From Candidatus Gastranaerophilales bacterium (GTDB lineage Bacteria > Cyanobacteriota > Vampirovibrionia > Gastranaerophilales > Gastranaerophilaceae), in NCBI GenBank assembly GCA_944324305.1, contig CALUVV010000008.1, forward strand, positions 62,001-126,000: 64,000 nt of DNA, read 5' to 3'. How positions within the stretch are numbered: position 1 is the stretch's first letter; each line of letters begins with the position of its first letter. A program made the position numbers and the translations under genes. This document shows, piece by piece, positions 36,503 to 45,279 of this stretch. A model generated the notes under the pieces. That model was not told where the DNA came from. It made no database searches and worked only from the letters and a program-made list of their open reading frames with translations.

Positions 36503-37266
36503 TTAATAAGTCATTTCCCAATTATCATTCAAAATCTTTGATAAACATCCATGCCACTCAGAGCTGTTATCTGTAAAACATCCAGCTGCACTTCTCTCTC
36601 TATCTTCTTTTGAAGGAGGAACATCAGGATCTACATCCATATCATCAATAACACCATTTTTAAACAAAAGCATAAAAAAAGCATCTCTGCCAAGTATATT
36701 AGGACCTTTTTGACCGTTAACATCAACAGGAATTGCAATAATTGACTTCTTACCATACGCTTCTATTTCATGATATGTACCAATAGCAGCCCCGCTTGCC
36801 AGAACTGAACAATTAGCAGTACAACTAAAAGCAACATTTACACCAGAAATTTTTTTGTATTCATTTGAAAAACAAGGTGTCATTTCTTGCCCGCAATCCT
36901 GTACAACATTAAAATATTTTTTCAAAAAGACCCCAAAAGCAGCCTCGGAATTTAAACCTGCTTCGGTCAAATTAACAGCATTCTTATCTGTCTGATATTG
37001 CATTAGTGCTTGAGAAAGTTCATTATAAACTTTATGCAGCTGAGTTACATAAGTTTTACGCTGGTGATTTTGCATTAAAGCCGGAACTGTCATAGCAGAT
37101 ACTACTCCGATAATACCTAATGTTACAAGAACCTCGGCTAAAGTAAATGCCGGATTAGGAGCTTTTAGGCTGCCCCCCCCCCGAGCACTGCGTGCGCAGA
37201 CACTTCAACACAAAAATTGTGAAACTTTTCATGTAATGGCATCTGTTTTGTTTCAAAACTTTTCAT
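36503..37266 (-). CDS. Type IV prepilin-like protein, leader frame broken by a 10-base G tract
   Basis: The start is ATG 37266 behind GAAAGGAG. This leader is longer: 28 codons (MKSFETKQMPLHEKF... ending VSAHAVL) precede the G10, then SLKAPNP and AFTLAEV. 84 bases come before the run and the pilin frame begins one base after it, so again 8 or 11 G are in frame and 10 is not. The mature protein has VVQDCGQEMTPCF, DVNGQKGPNILGRDAF and the C-terminus LSKILNDNWEMTY. The extra leader codons include a small hairpin repeat shared with 61069-61086. Confidence 0.83.
37173..37182. repeat. C10 homopolymer in prepilin leader
   Basis: Ten C on the top strand in the context CTG-C10-GAG. In-frame lengths are 8 or 11. 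Confidence 0.9.
37185..37203. repeat. Short hairpin repeat beside the C tract
   Basis: AGCACTGCGTGCGCAGACAC-like segment with stem CTGCG/CGCAG and loop TG. A variant with compensating changes (CTACG/CGTAG) lies next to the C tract at 61059. Confidence 0.6.
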
Positions 37267-37301
37267 AATTGCTCCTTTCCTAATTACTTTTTCCATTACC
37301 C

Positions 37302-37329
37302 ATTATAACATATTTTTTAATGTTATCAA
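37302..37329 (-). promoter_or_regulatory. Promoter of the prepilin gene at 36503-37266
   Basis: On the minus strand TTGATA, 16-base spacer, TATAAT. Confidence 0.65.
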
Positions 37330-37372
37330 TATTGTTTTTATGCTACAGTATGTTTGGTTAGGAGATATCTAT

Positions 37373-38515
37373 ATGAAAAAATTATTTATAATTATATTTT
37401 TGCTTTTAGGAATATTTATACCGTCGTATGCCGCTGATGATAACAAAGCGATTTTACCATCCGAAACAGGTATTGTTGAAAGTATTAAATACGAAGATGC
37501 AGAGGATTTAAACCAGGGAGAACAAACTACAAAACAGGTTGTAACCGTAAAAGTTTTGACAGGAAATTTTAAGGGAACAGAACGCATGATTGATAACATG
37601 CTTACAGGCAATCCTGCGTATGATATACAGTTATCAAAGGGTGATAAAGTTGTCCTGCATGTTGAACCGACTTCTGACACTGTTTCAACTCCCGACGATG
37701 TGGATTTTTTCATTGCAGATATTAAAAGAGATAACCAAATTTTTATTTTTACGGGAATTTTCTTTATATTACTTCTTTTTATAGGCAAAAAGAAGGGGTT
37801 AACAAGTATAATTTCAATAATCTCAACAATTGCTTTAATCTTTTTAATGCTTATGCCTATGATATTAAACGGATTTTGCCCGATTGCATCAGCGGTATTA
37901 ACGGGAATACTTTCTACTGTCATAACAATTTATCTCGTCGGCGGTTTTAATTCAAAAAGTTCGGCAGCAATTATAGGAACAGCACTAAGCTTAATATTTG
38001 CAGGCGGTCTTTCAATGCTTGCAATCTATTTCGCACATTTAACAGGGTTTGCGGGAGAAGAAAACATGTTTCTGTATACGGCAAGACCGGACTTAAGTTT
38101 TACGGGAATATTGTCAGCCTCTATGATTATAGGTGCATTGGGAGCCTTAATGGATACTGCAGTATCAATAGCAAGTACGGTGAATGAAATTTATGAAACA
38201 GACAGAACTTTATCAATAAAACAATTATTCAAGTCAGGGATGAATGTAGGACGCGACATTATAGGAACAATGTCAAATACTTTGATTTTGGTTTATCTGG
38301 GAAGTTCATTGCCTCTTGTTCTTTTATCAAGCAACATAGACATGAATAAGTTCTTTAATCTTAATCAGGTTGCAACAGAAATACTTTCAGCTCTTATAGG
38401 AAGTATTGCAATATTGTTTTGCGTTCCTGTTACTGCCGTAATTGCGGCATATTTAATTAAAAAACAAAAAGAAAAAATTCATTTTAATTTTGACACAGAA
38501 AAAGAGACGAACTAA
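37373..38515 (+). CDS. YibE/F family membrane protein
   Basis: 380 residues from ATG 37373, behind TTAGGAG. A signal peptide (MKKLFIIIFLLLGIFIPSYA) is followed by an extracytoplasmic beta domain of about 100 residues, then at least seven transmembrane helices. GALGALMDTAVSIASTVNEI is the characteristic stretch of YibE/F proteins. The function of the family is not established; a transport role is supposed. Confidence 0.85.
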   Translation: MKKLFIIIFLLLGIFIPSYAADDNKAILPSETGIVESIKYEDAEDLNQGEQTTKQVVTVKVLTGNFKGTERMIDNMLTGNPAYDIQLSKGDKVVLHVEPTSDTVSTPDDVDFFIADIKRDNQIFIFTGIFFILLLFIGKKKGLTSIISIISTIALIFLMLMPMILNGFCPIASAVLTGILSTVITIYLVGGFNSKSSAAIIGTALSLIFAGGLSMLAIYFAHLTGFAGEENMFLYTARPDLSFTGILSASMIIGALGALMDTAVSIASTVNEIYETDRTLSIKQLFKSGMNVGRDIIGTMSNTLILVYLGSSLPLVLLSSNIDMNKFFNLNQVATEILSALIGSIAILFCVPVTAVIAAYLIKKQKEKIHFNFDTEKETN

Positions 38516-38534
38516 ATAATTCGTCTCTTTTTTT
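38500..38534. terminator. Terminator between the YibE/F gene and metK
   Basis: AAAAAGAGACGAA/TTCGTCTCTTTTTTT with a 10-base AT loop, overlapping the YibE/F stop. Confidence 0.8.
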
Positions 38535-38553
38535 GATTTATTTATAAGTTCAA

Positions 38554-39828
38554 TTACTTAGAACAAGAACATCCGCAGCAAGCTTCAGCTTTTAAAGCAT
38601 CTGCTTTGTCAGTTCTTTCCCACGGTACATCAATATCAGTTCTGCCCATGTGGCCGTAAGCCGCTAACAATTGATAGAACTTACCGCCGTTTTTAGCAGG
38701 CAAACCGCGCAAATCAAACTGATTAATAATTGCGGCAGGTCTTAAATCAAAGTTTTTATAAACTAATTTAGAAATTTCATCATCAGAAATTTTACCTGTA
38801 CCGAATGTGTCAACCATAATTGAAACAGGTTCGGCAACACCGATAGCGTATGCCAGCTCGATTTCGCATTTTTCAGCCAAACCTGCAGCTACGATGTTTT
38901 TAGCAACATATCTTGACGCGTAAGCAGCTGATCTGTCAACCTTTGTAGGATCTTTTCCGGAGAAAGCTCCGCCGCCGTGGCGAGAATAACCGCCGTAAGT
39001 ATCAACAATAATTTTACGGCCAGTCAAACCTGCATCACCTTGAGGTCCGCCGACTACAAAACGTCCTGACGGGTTAACAAGAATTTTTGTTTCGCTGTCA
39101 ATTTTAATAGTTTCGCTGTCAAAAACGTAATCAATAACATATTTTTTGATATCGTTTTTGATAATTTCCTGAACTTTATGATTATCTGATATGCCGTTAA
39201 TTTCAGGATCATGCTGTGTTGAAATTAAAACAGTATGAATTCTTGACGGTTTGCCGTCAACGTATTCAACAGTAACCTGAGATTTTCCGTCAGGTCTTAA
39301 GTAATCAACAAGTCCTTGTTTTCTAACTTGAGCCAATCTGTAAGATAATTTATGAGCTAAGCTGATAGGTAAAGGCATAAGTTCGGGAGTTTCGTTACAA
39401 GCATAACCGAACATAATACCCTGGTCGCCGGCACCGATATTTTCAGTTTCGGATGTTGAAGTATCAGCATTATCATTTCTGGTTTCAAACGCTTTGTTTA
39501 CACCGCCTGCGATGTCACAAGACTGTTCATCAATACTTGTTAACACGGCACAAGTTTTGTAATCAAATCCTCCGCCTTCTCTGCCTACATAACCAATATT
39601 TTTTATTGTGTTACGAACAACAGACGGAATGTCAACATAACAGTCAGCGGTAATTTCTCCGCAAACCAGAGCCATGCCTGTAGTAACGGTTGTTTCTGCA
39701 GCTACACGTGCCTGCGGATATTTTGTCAAAAATTCGTCCAAAATAGCGTCAGAAATCTGATCGCAAACTTTGTCGGGGTGTCCTTCTGTTACTGATTCAG
39801 AAGTAAATAAAAAGTTTCTTGGTGTCAT
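38554..39828 (-). CDS. metK: S-adenosylmethionine synthetase
   Basis: 424 residues from ATG 39828, behind AAGGAG with 9-base spacing. The frame also opens at a TTG two codons earlier. [33 protein letters not shown] and [18 protein letters not shown] are the diagnostic MetK motifs. It makes SAM from methionine and ATP. The C-terminus has an unusual cysteine-rich tail (ACCGCSCSK). Confidence 0.97.
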   Translation of the reverse strand: MTPRNFLFTSESVTEGHPDKVCDQISDAILDEFLTKYPQARVAAETTVTTGMALVCGEITADCYVDIPSVVRNTIKNIGYVGREGGGFDYKTCAVLTSIDEQSCDIAGGVNKAFETRNDNADTSTSETENIGAGDQGIMFGYACNETPELMPLPISLAHKLSYRLAQVRKQGLVDYLRPDGKSQVTVEYVDGKPSRIHTVLISTQHDPEINGISDNHKVQEIIKNDIKKYVIDYVFDSETIKIDSETKILVNPSGRFVVGGPQGDAGLTGRKIIVDTYGGYSRHGGGAFSGKDPTKVDRSAAYASRYVAKNIVAAGLAEKCEIELAYAIGVAEPVSIMVDTFGTGKISDDEISKLVYKNFDLRPAAIINQFDLRGLPAKNGGKFYQLLAAYGHMGRTDIDVPWERTDKADALKAEACCGCSCSK

Positions 39829-39856
39829 TTCCAATTTCTCCTTAATTTGTTTTTGT

Positions 39857-39890
39857 ACCGGCCGGTAAGTTTTTTAATTCCAACCCGGCC
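39857..39890 (-). promoter_or_regulatory. GC-rich inverted repeat in the metK leader
   Basis: GGCCGG and CCGGCC can pair across a 19-base AT-rich loop, shortly upstream of the metK ribosome site. In such AT-rich surroundings this stands out. I could not match it to a known SAM riboswitch class. Confidence 0.4.
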
Positions 39891-39952
39891 ACATCATTAA
39901 GAAACAGTTTACAACCAAAACTTTTTAAAATCAAATATTGTATGAATATATA

Positions 39953-40111
39953 TTAAATTATATATGAAACGCTTACGGTAATATCATTATCAAGAACATC
40001 AATAACAGCCCAGCGGATAATATTTTTAAAAATTTTTGTCAATTTGTCTTCAATATAGTTGTTATCAAAATTTTCGATTTTATTTATTGTTATAATTTCC
40101 GATTTAATCAT
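39953..40111 (-). CDS. Small ORF of 52 residues upstream of metK
   Basis: It opens at ATG 40111 and closes at TAA 39953-39955. The peptide begins MIKSEIITINKIENFDN and contains a plausible amphipathic core (IFKNIIRWAVIDVLDND). No clear ribosome site precedes it. It fills most of the 350-base gap between metK and the prepilin gene at 40180 and could be co-transcribed with metK. No family recognised; it may be spurious. Confidence 0.4.
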   Translation of the reverse strand: MIKSEIITINKIENFDNNYIEDKLTKIFKNIIRWAVIDVLDNDITVSVSYII

Positions 40112-40131
40112 AAAAAAATTATATCAGTAAG

Positions 40132-40160
40132 TTGACAAAATTCAAATAATAGCAAATAAT
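40132..40160 (+). promoter_or_regulatory. Promoter of the prepilin gene at 40180
   Basis: TTGACA, 17-base spacer, AATAAT. The same layout recurs before the prepilin gene at 48021. Confidence 0.6.
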
Positions 40161-40179
40161 AAGAAAAAAGGAGATAAAA

Positions 40180-40976
40180 ATGTTTAAAAGAGCTGTTGAG
40201 ATTGCCCCCCCCCCGAAAAGTTAGTTTGTAATAAGGGGGTCAAGGGATTTACGTTAGCGGAAGTTTTAATTACACTTGGGATTATAGGAATAATAGCTGC
40301 AATGACATTACCGTCGATTATTCAGGATAAACAGGCTAAAGAAAGAGTAGCGCAGCTAAAAAAGGTTTATTCAATTTTGAATCAGGCTCATATGCAGGCC
40401 GTTTCTGAAAAAGGCACACCGGACGAATGGGGTATGAATGGCATGTATGACAGAGAAAGTCATTACATCTTTGCGACAACATTCAGGCCTTATCTTAAAT
40501 TGGCAAAGGATTGTATAGACATGCAGCAATCTCAAGTTTCTGCGGAATGCGATCCAGAAGATTTATCATCATTTGTAAATGCCCGAAGTGTTATACTTAT
40601 TGACGGTACACGTTTAACATTCAGAATTTACAGCGGGATGTGTAGCGCAAATTATTCGGGGACATCCGGCTCCGTCGCACTTCAAAATACCTGCGGTGTT
40701 ATCAGAGTTGATTTGAACGGAAAAAAAGGACCGAATAAAAACGGAGAAGACAGATTCAGATTTTATTTTACAAAAAGCGGTATTGTACCTTACGGAATAA
40801 AAAATTCAGGACTTGAGTTTGAGAAAGCTTGTAATAAAAAAAATGAAAATCCCTATCCGGATTATTCAGCGGGCAGCAATATGTATGCCTGTGCAGCCTG
40901 GGTTTTATACAACGAAAACATGGATTATTTGAAATGTGATGATTTAAGCTGGGGCAAGAAAACCAGATGCAAATAA
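40180..40976 (+). CDS. Type IV prepilin-like protein, leader frame broken by a 10-base C tract
   Basis: The start is ATG 40180 behind AAAAAGGAG. The leader MFKRAVEI leads into GC10, then (with 8 or 11 C) EKLVCNKGVKG and FTLAEVLITLGI. With the observed 10 C the frame ends at TAG seven codons after the leader. Mature part about 240 residues: Cys-containing loops, DLNGKKGPNKNGEDRF and a C-terminus with ACAAWVLYNENMDY. Here the coding strand carries C, not G as in the minus-strand paralogs. Inferred pilin or pseudopilin. Confidence 0.85.
40205..40214. repeat. C10 homopolymer in prepilin leader
   Basis: Ten C on the top strand in the context TTG-C10-GAA. In-frame lengths are 8 or 11. Confidence 0.9.
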
Positions 40977-41002
40977 AAAAGAGCTTTTTAAAGCTCTTTT
41001 TT
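40976..41002. terminator. Terminator between prepilin gene and glmS
   Basis: AAAAAGAGCTTT/AAAGCTCTTTTTT stem with short loop, T runs on both sides. Confidence 0.8.
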
Positions 41003-41004
41003 AT

Positions 41005-42849
41005 TTATTCAACTGTAACAGATTTTGCAAGATTTCTCGGCTGGTCAACATCTTTCCCGAGGAATTCCGCAATATAATATGCAAGAAGCTGTAAAGGAAT
41101 TGCCGCAATTATGGGAGAGAAAAGTTCCTGAACATCCGGAACCCGTATTATATGTTCAAATAAATCGTTTAACTTTTCATCTTTCGAATTTGTCAAAGCA
41201 ATCATTCGCGCGTTTCTGGCTTTAGCTTCTTCGCTGTTTGACAGAAGCTTTTCATAAACTGAACCGTTCATTAAAATTGATAAAACAGGCATAGTTTCAT
41301 CAAGCATTGCAATCGGTCCGTGTTTTAATTCGCCTGCAGGATAACCCGTTGCGTTAATATAACTTATTTCTTTAAGCTTTAAAGCACCTTCAAGAGAAGT
41401 TGCAAAATTTATTCCTCTTGCGATATAAATAAAATCTTTTGTATTGGCATAGGCTCTTGCAACGGCTTGAATATTTTCTTTATGAGCAAGAATTTGTTCT
41501 ATTTTTTGAGGCAAAAGCATTAATTCCGCTTTTAAAGATGTAAGTGTTGAAGCAGCAATACTGTCTTTAATTTCCGCCATATACAATGAGAGAAGATAAA
41601 ATGCCATAAGCTGAGCAATATAAGATTTTGTAGCAGCTACAGAAACTTCAATACCGGCGTTTACGGGAATTAAGCTGTCAGCTTCCCTGGCCATTGCGCT
41701 GTCAGGTCTGTTTGTGATTATTAAAATATGAGAACCTTTAGCTTTAGCCTGTTTAATAGCCGTTAAAGTATCAGCTGTTTCACCGGATTGAGAAACGCCT
41801 ATTACAAGCGTTCTTTCATTAGTAACTGTTTTCCGGTAAATATATTCGCTTGAAGCTTCAACATCAACAGCTATTCCGCAAAAGCTTTCTATTAAATACT
41901 TGCCAATCATAGCGGCATGTAAAGATGTTCCGCAGGCAATAATTTGAATTCTGTCAAGATTTTTTAAAGTTTCTTTAGTAAGTTTAACTTCATTAAGAAT
42001 AATATTTTCATCAGGAGCATGCAAACGGCCGACAAGAATATTTCTTATAACATCAGGCTGTTCATGAATTTCTTTAAGCATGAAATGTTTGTAGCCCATT
42101 TTGCTTAAAGCAACAGGTTCCCAAGGCAGTACTTCAATTTTAGGGGAAAGCTTATTACCTTCTGCATCAATCATTTGCATACTTTCCGGCGTCAACGTTG
42201 CAATCTGGTTGTCTTCAAGATAAACCGCCTTGTTTGTATGTTTTATAATAGCAGGGACATCAGAAGCCGCATAATATTCACCTTCACCAATTCCGACAAG
42301 AAGCGGAGCATTTCTTTTAGTAATAACAAGAGTATTTTTGCAGTCATGATGCATTACACACAATGCATAAGCCCCTTCAATTTCTTCCGACGCAAGGCGT
42401 ACGGCTTCAGTTAAATCTTTACACTCAGCATATTTTCTCGCTACAAGATGTGCAACGGCTTCGGTATCAGTCTGTGACCTGAATACACAACCGTCTTTAG
42501 ACAATTCATCTCTTAGCTCTTTGTAATTCTCAATAATACCGTTATGTACAACGACAAGATTTCCGCAGGTACAAGTATGCGGGTGCGCATTTAAAAGTGT
42601 CGGCGCACCATGAGTTGCCCACCTGATATGCCCAATACCCATTGTTGAGTGCGCAAATTCAGTTTCATGACCTTTAAGCTCGTCACGTAAATTCTGCAAT
42701 TTACCTATAGCTTTATAAACTTTTATTTCACTGTCGCACATGACTGCAATACCCGAAGAATCATAGCCTCTGTATTCTAATTGCTCCAAGCCGTCCAACA
42801 ATATATCAACAACAGATTTATTACCAACATATCCTACTATTCCGCACAT
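41005..42849 (-). CDS. glmS: Glutamine-fructose-6-phosphate aminotransferase
   Basis: 614 residues. The N-terminal glutaminase begins MCGIVGYVGNKS, with Cys2 as the nucleophile once Met is removed, and QLEYRGYDSSGIAV follows. Two SIS sugar-isomerase domains (SQSGETADTLTAI, GVEVSVAATKSYIAQL-like) end with QPRNLAKSVTVE. It makes GlcN-6-P for cell wall and LPS, feeding GlmU (24209). No glmS ribozyme was recognised upstream. Confidence 0.97.
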   Translation of the reverse strand: MCGIVGYVGNKSVVDILLDGLEQLEYRGYDSSGIAVMCDSEIKVYKAIGKLQNLRDELKGHETEFAHSTMGIGHIRWATHGAPTLLNAHPHTCTCGNLVVVHNGIIENYKELRDELSKDGCVFRSQTDTEAVAHLVARKYAECKDLTEAVRLASEEIEGAYALCVMHHDCKNTLVITKRNAPLLVGIGEGEYYAASDVPAIIKHTNKAVYLEDNQIATLTPESMQMIDAEGNKLSPKIEVLPWEPVALSKMGYKHFMLKEIHEQPDVIRNILVGRLHAPDENIILNEVKLTKETLKNLDRIQIIACGTSLHAAMIGKYLIESFCGIAVDVEASSEYIYRKTVTNERTLVIGVSQSGETADTLTAIKQAKAKGSHILIITNRPDSAMAREADSLIPVNAGIEVSVAATKSYIAQLMAFYLLSLYMAEIKDSIAASTLTSLKAELMLLPQKIEQILAHKENIQAVARAYANTKDFIYIARGINFATSLEGALKLKEISYINATGYPAGELKHGPIAMLDETMPVLSILMNGSVYEKLLSNSEEAKARNARMIALTNSKDEKLNDLFEHIIRVPDVQELFSPIIAAIPLQLLAYYIAEFLGKDVDQPRNLAKSVTVE

Positions 42850-42942
42850 TATTTCTGCTCTCCAATAAACTAAATACTTTACTTAATATTATAGCATTGA
42901 AAACTTCAAAATAAAATTTCCTTACAAAAGTTTTACATCAAC

Positions 42943-42971
42943 TTGCAATATTTTATTTGGTGTAGTATTAT
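42943..42971 (+). promoter_or_regulatory. Promoter of the M48 peptidase gene
   Basis: TTGCAA, 17-base spacer, TATTAT, with AGAGGA ribosome site before ATG 43003. Confidence 0.6.
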
Positions 42972-43002
42972 TAAGACGGAATTAAGAAAAAGAGGAATTA
43001 TT

Positions 43003-43713
43003 ATGAAAAAGTTTTTGGTTTTATTGGGTGTGTTACTAATTGGTATGTGCTCATTTGCTGAGGAAGTATATGTCATACGTGGCGTAAATTTCGGCAACTT
43101 CTGGAAGAAAAAAGGTATTGATGAAGAAAAAGTTCTTGATGTCGGGCACAAAATTTTAATATCAAACAAAATTCCGAGAAGGGTTCCAATCATTGTTAAC
43201 AGCTCTCCTAAAGAGCTTAATGCAAATTCAAGCCCGTATACTAAAATTGTAACTATTAATTCGGGGATGTTTCTATACATAGACAATGATGACGAGCTGG
43301 CATTTGTGCTTTCACACGAAATTGCACACTCTGTTGAAGCATACGGCGGTATGGTTAAGTATCTGGCAATACAGGCTAATTCTAAAAAATATGAACAAAA
43401 AGCTGATTTAAACGGTATTGACTATATGGTGAAAGCAGGATATGACCCGATTGCCGCAATAACAATCAGCAACAAAATATTTGGAGAACCCGTATGGGAT
43501 TGGGGCTTTACTTCCTCGCACCCGAAAGGTTCCAAAAGACTTTTTGACATGTACAAATACATTTATGTTAAATACCCTCAATATTTAAATTCTCCTTACA
43601 CACAAACTCCGTCTTACAAAAATTTTGTTTACAGCATGAATAAAGACATAAAAGAATTTCAGCAAAAACAAAAAAGACGTCAGTTAAAGCAGCAGCAAAA
43701 CGGAGATTTATAA
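43003..43713 (+). CDS. Secreted M48-like zinc metallopeptidase
   Basis: 236 residues from ATG 43003. A signal peptide (MKKFLVLLGVLLIGMCSFA) is followed by a domain with LSHEIAHSVEAYGG (HExxH) and, further on, KYEQKADLNGIDYM with the third ligand region. This is the M48 arrangement of periplasmic proteases such as BepA/LoiP. A C-terminal Lys/Gln-rich tail ends the protein. The next gene starts 3 bases later. Confidence 0.83.
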   Translation: MKKFLVLLGVLLIGMCSFAEEVYVIRGVNFGNFWKKKGIDEEKVLDVGHKILISNKIPRRVPIIVNSSPKELNANSSPYTKIVTINSGMFLYIDNDDELAFVLSHEIAHSVEAYGGMVKYLAIQANSKKYEQKADLNGIDYMVKAGYDPIAAITISNKIFGEPVWDWGFTSSHPKGSKRLFDMYKYIYVKYPQYLNSPYTQTPSYKNFVYSMNKDIKEFQQKQKRRQLKQQQNGDL

Positions 43714-43716
43714 AAT

Positions 43717-44547
43717 ATGTTAAAAAGATTATTATTAATTTGTATATTGTTAACGGGAATTTCTTTTGCGGAAGAAGTTCCCGTGACTATAACTCCCATA
43801 AATAAAATTACAACTGCGGATAAAACACTGCAGGAAGGAAGCACGGTTGAATTTAAAGATATTAACAGCGGAGAGTTAATAACAGCAATTATAAAAGAGC
43901 TTACTCCAAACGGTTTTGCAGGAGAGCAGGCATCAATTCTGATAACTAACTTTAAATATAAAAATTCCGACAAAACTTTAAACGGTCAGGTTTTTATTAA
44001 AGGCGGCAGCCATAAAAAATATCAGGATATGGCTGATGCAGGCCTCGTCCCTGTTGTCGGGATTATAAGAGGTGGCGAAGTAATCTTGAAGCCGAATAAA
44101 ACAAAAATTACAGTATTTTTCAGTGATTACATAAATTCCGAAGACACTCCGATTAAAATAAGACCTGCTCAAAAAATTTCTACCTGCTATGATGAAATCG
44201 AAGTAGGAGACAGAATTAAATTTACATCTGTAAAAGATATATACAAAAATAATAAACTTTACATTAAAAAAGATACCCCGGTTTACGGGATAGTAGATTA
44301 TGTAAGCGATAACGGCTGGTCATACGATAATGCCCAAGTTGATTTTAAAAAATTCAAAACCCGAACCGCAGACGGAAAAATTATAACAATATCAAGTCCG
44401 CTGTCAATTAACGGTTTTGATATTCTTCAATATAAAGGAAAAAGAATTGCACAATTTTTTAACTATTGCGGAGTAGCTTTCAGAGGAAAAGAAGTTGAGA
44501 TTATCCCTGAAAAAGATAATATTCAATTTAATATATGGTTAAGGTAA
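43717..44547 (+). CDS. Secreted protein of unknown function
   Basis: 276 residues. N-terminal signal peptide LKRLLLICILLTGISFA, then an all-beta-looking region with two repeated segments (GSTVEFKDINSGEL and GDRIKFTSVKDIYKN), suggesting duplicated SH3-like or barrel domains. It starts 3 bases after the M48 gene, so it belongs to the same operon and probably acts in the periplasm. No family recognised. Confidence 0.75.
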   Translation: MLKRLLLICILLTGISFAEEVPVTITPINKITTADKTLQEGSTVEFKDINSGELITAIIKELTPNGFAGEQASILITNFKYKNSDKTLNGQVFIKGGSHKKYQDMADAGLVPVVGIIRGGEVILKPNKTKITVFFSDYINSEDTPIKIRPAQKISTCYDEIEVGDRIKFTSVKDIYKNNKLYIKKDTPVYGIVDYVSDNGWSYDNAQVDFKKFKTRTADGKIITISSPLSINGFDILQYKGKRIAQFFNYCGVAFRGKEVEIIPEKDNIQFNIWLR

Positions 44548-45213
44548 AAATTCGGAAACCTTATTCAGAAAAACTCTTGAGGCATCCATTGCAACGTTAA
44601 CGGTATTTTGAGCAATAATCTGCCACCTTTCTTGATTATTATTGTTCGGAAATTCAGAGTTTTTTGAATAATCAACAACACTCATAAAAATATCATCAAA
44701 ATCATCTGTGATAAATTCTACAGGTGATTTTTTTGAATTTGCAATAAAAGTATCTTCATTGTCATATATATAATCTTCAAAACGTTTATGCATTTTTTGA
44801 TCACGCCATTTTTGAAAAATGTTCCCTCTTTGAACGTGAAGCCCGACACTCATATCATCAAGAAAATGTTTAGCTCTGCCTGCTTCTTCTGCCATTTCAC
44901 TGAAACGGCAATATTTAGAAGCCGCAAAAAACTTATCTATATGTTCATTATATTTAGCTCTGGCATTATGCAGTCCGTCAAAATCAAAAAAACTCTCACG
45001 AAAACGGAGTAAATTTTTTTCAGGATAATAAAAGTGAGAATTTGAATGAAAACCTAATTCGTCAAAGTCAGGATTAATTACTGAATGTTTAATTATAGGA
45101 GCATATTTTTGAAGTTTGGGATATTCTTCTTCAATTAATTTTTGAGCAATTTTTCGGTGTGTACTGTAATTAAAGCCAAAATTTATATCGTTTTGTGTTT
45201 TTGTCACTTTCAT
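44539..45213 (-). CDS. Possible zinc-dependent phospholipase C-like protein
   Basis: 224 residues. STHRKIAQKLIEEEYP, a FHSNSHFYYPE stretch and AKHFLDDMSVGLHVQRG form a His/Asp pattern like the metal site of the PLC/S1-P1 nuclease fold (H-x3-D...H). No signal peptide. The N-terminus MKVTKTQNDINFGFN carries an INFG stretch of the F-x-G type. It overlaps the convergent secreted-protein gene by 9 bases. The assignment is tentative. Confidence 0.5.
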   Translation of the reverse strand: MKVTKTQNDINFGFNYSTHRKIAQKLIEEEYPKLQKYAPIIKHSVINPDFDELGFHSNSHFYYPEKNLLRFRESFFDFDGLHNARAKYNEHIDKFFAASKYCRFSEMAEEAGRAKHFLDDMSVGLHVQRGNIFQKWRDQKMHKRFEDYIYDNEDTFIANSKKSPVEFITDDFDDIFMSVVDYSKNSEFPNNNNQERWQIIAQNTVNVAMDASRVFLNKVSEFLP

Positions 45214-45239
45214 ATAATAATTTTATCCCAAATACAAAT

Positions 45240-45266
45240 AAGGGAACAAATTAAATTTGTTCCCTT
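45240..45266 (-). terminator. Terminator after clpB
   Basis: AAGGGAACAAATT/AATTTGTTCCCTT, near-perfect 13-base arms. Confidence 0.75.
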
Positions 45267-45279
45267 AAGATATATTAAG

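Noticed and set aside
39835-39905. A known SAM riboswitch before metK
   Set aside because: I could not align the leader with the conserved cores of the SAM riboswitch classes I remember; only an inverted repeat is reported.
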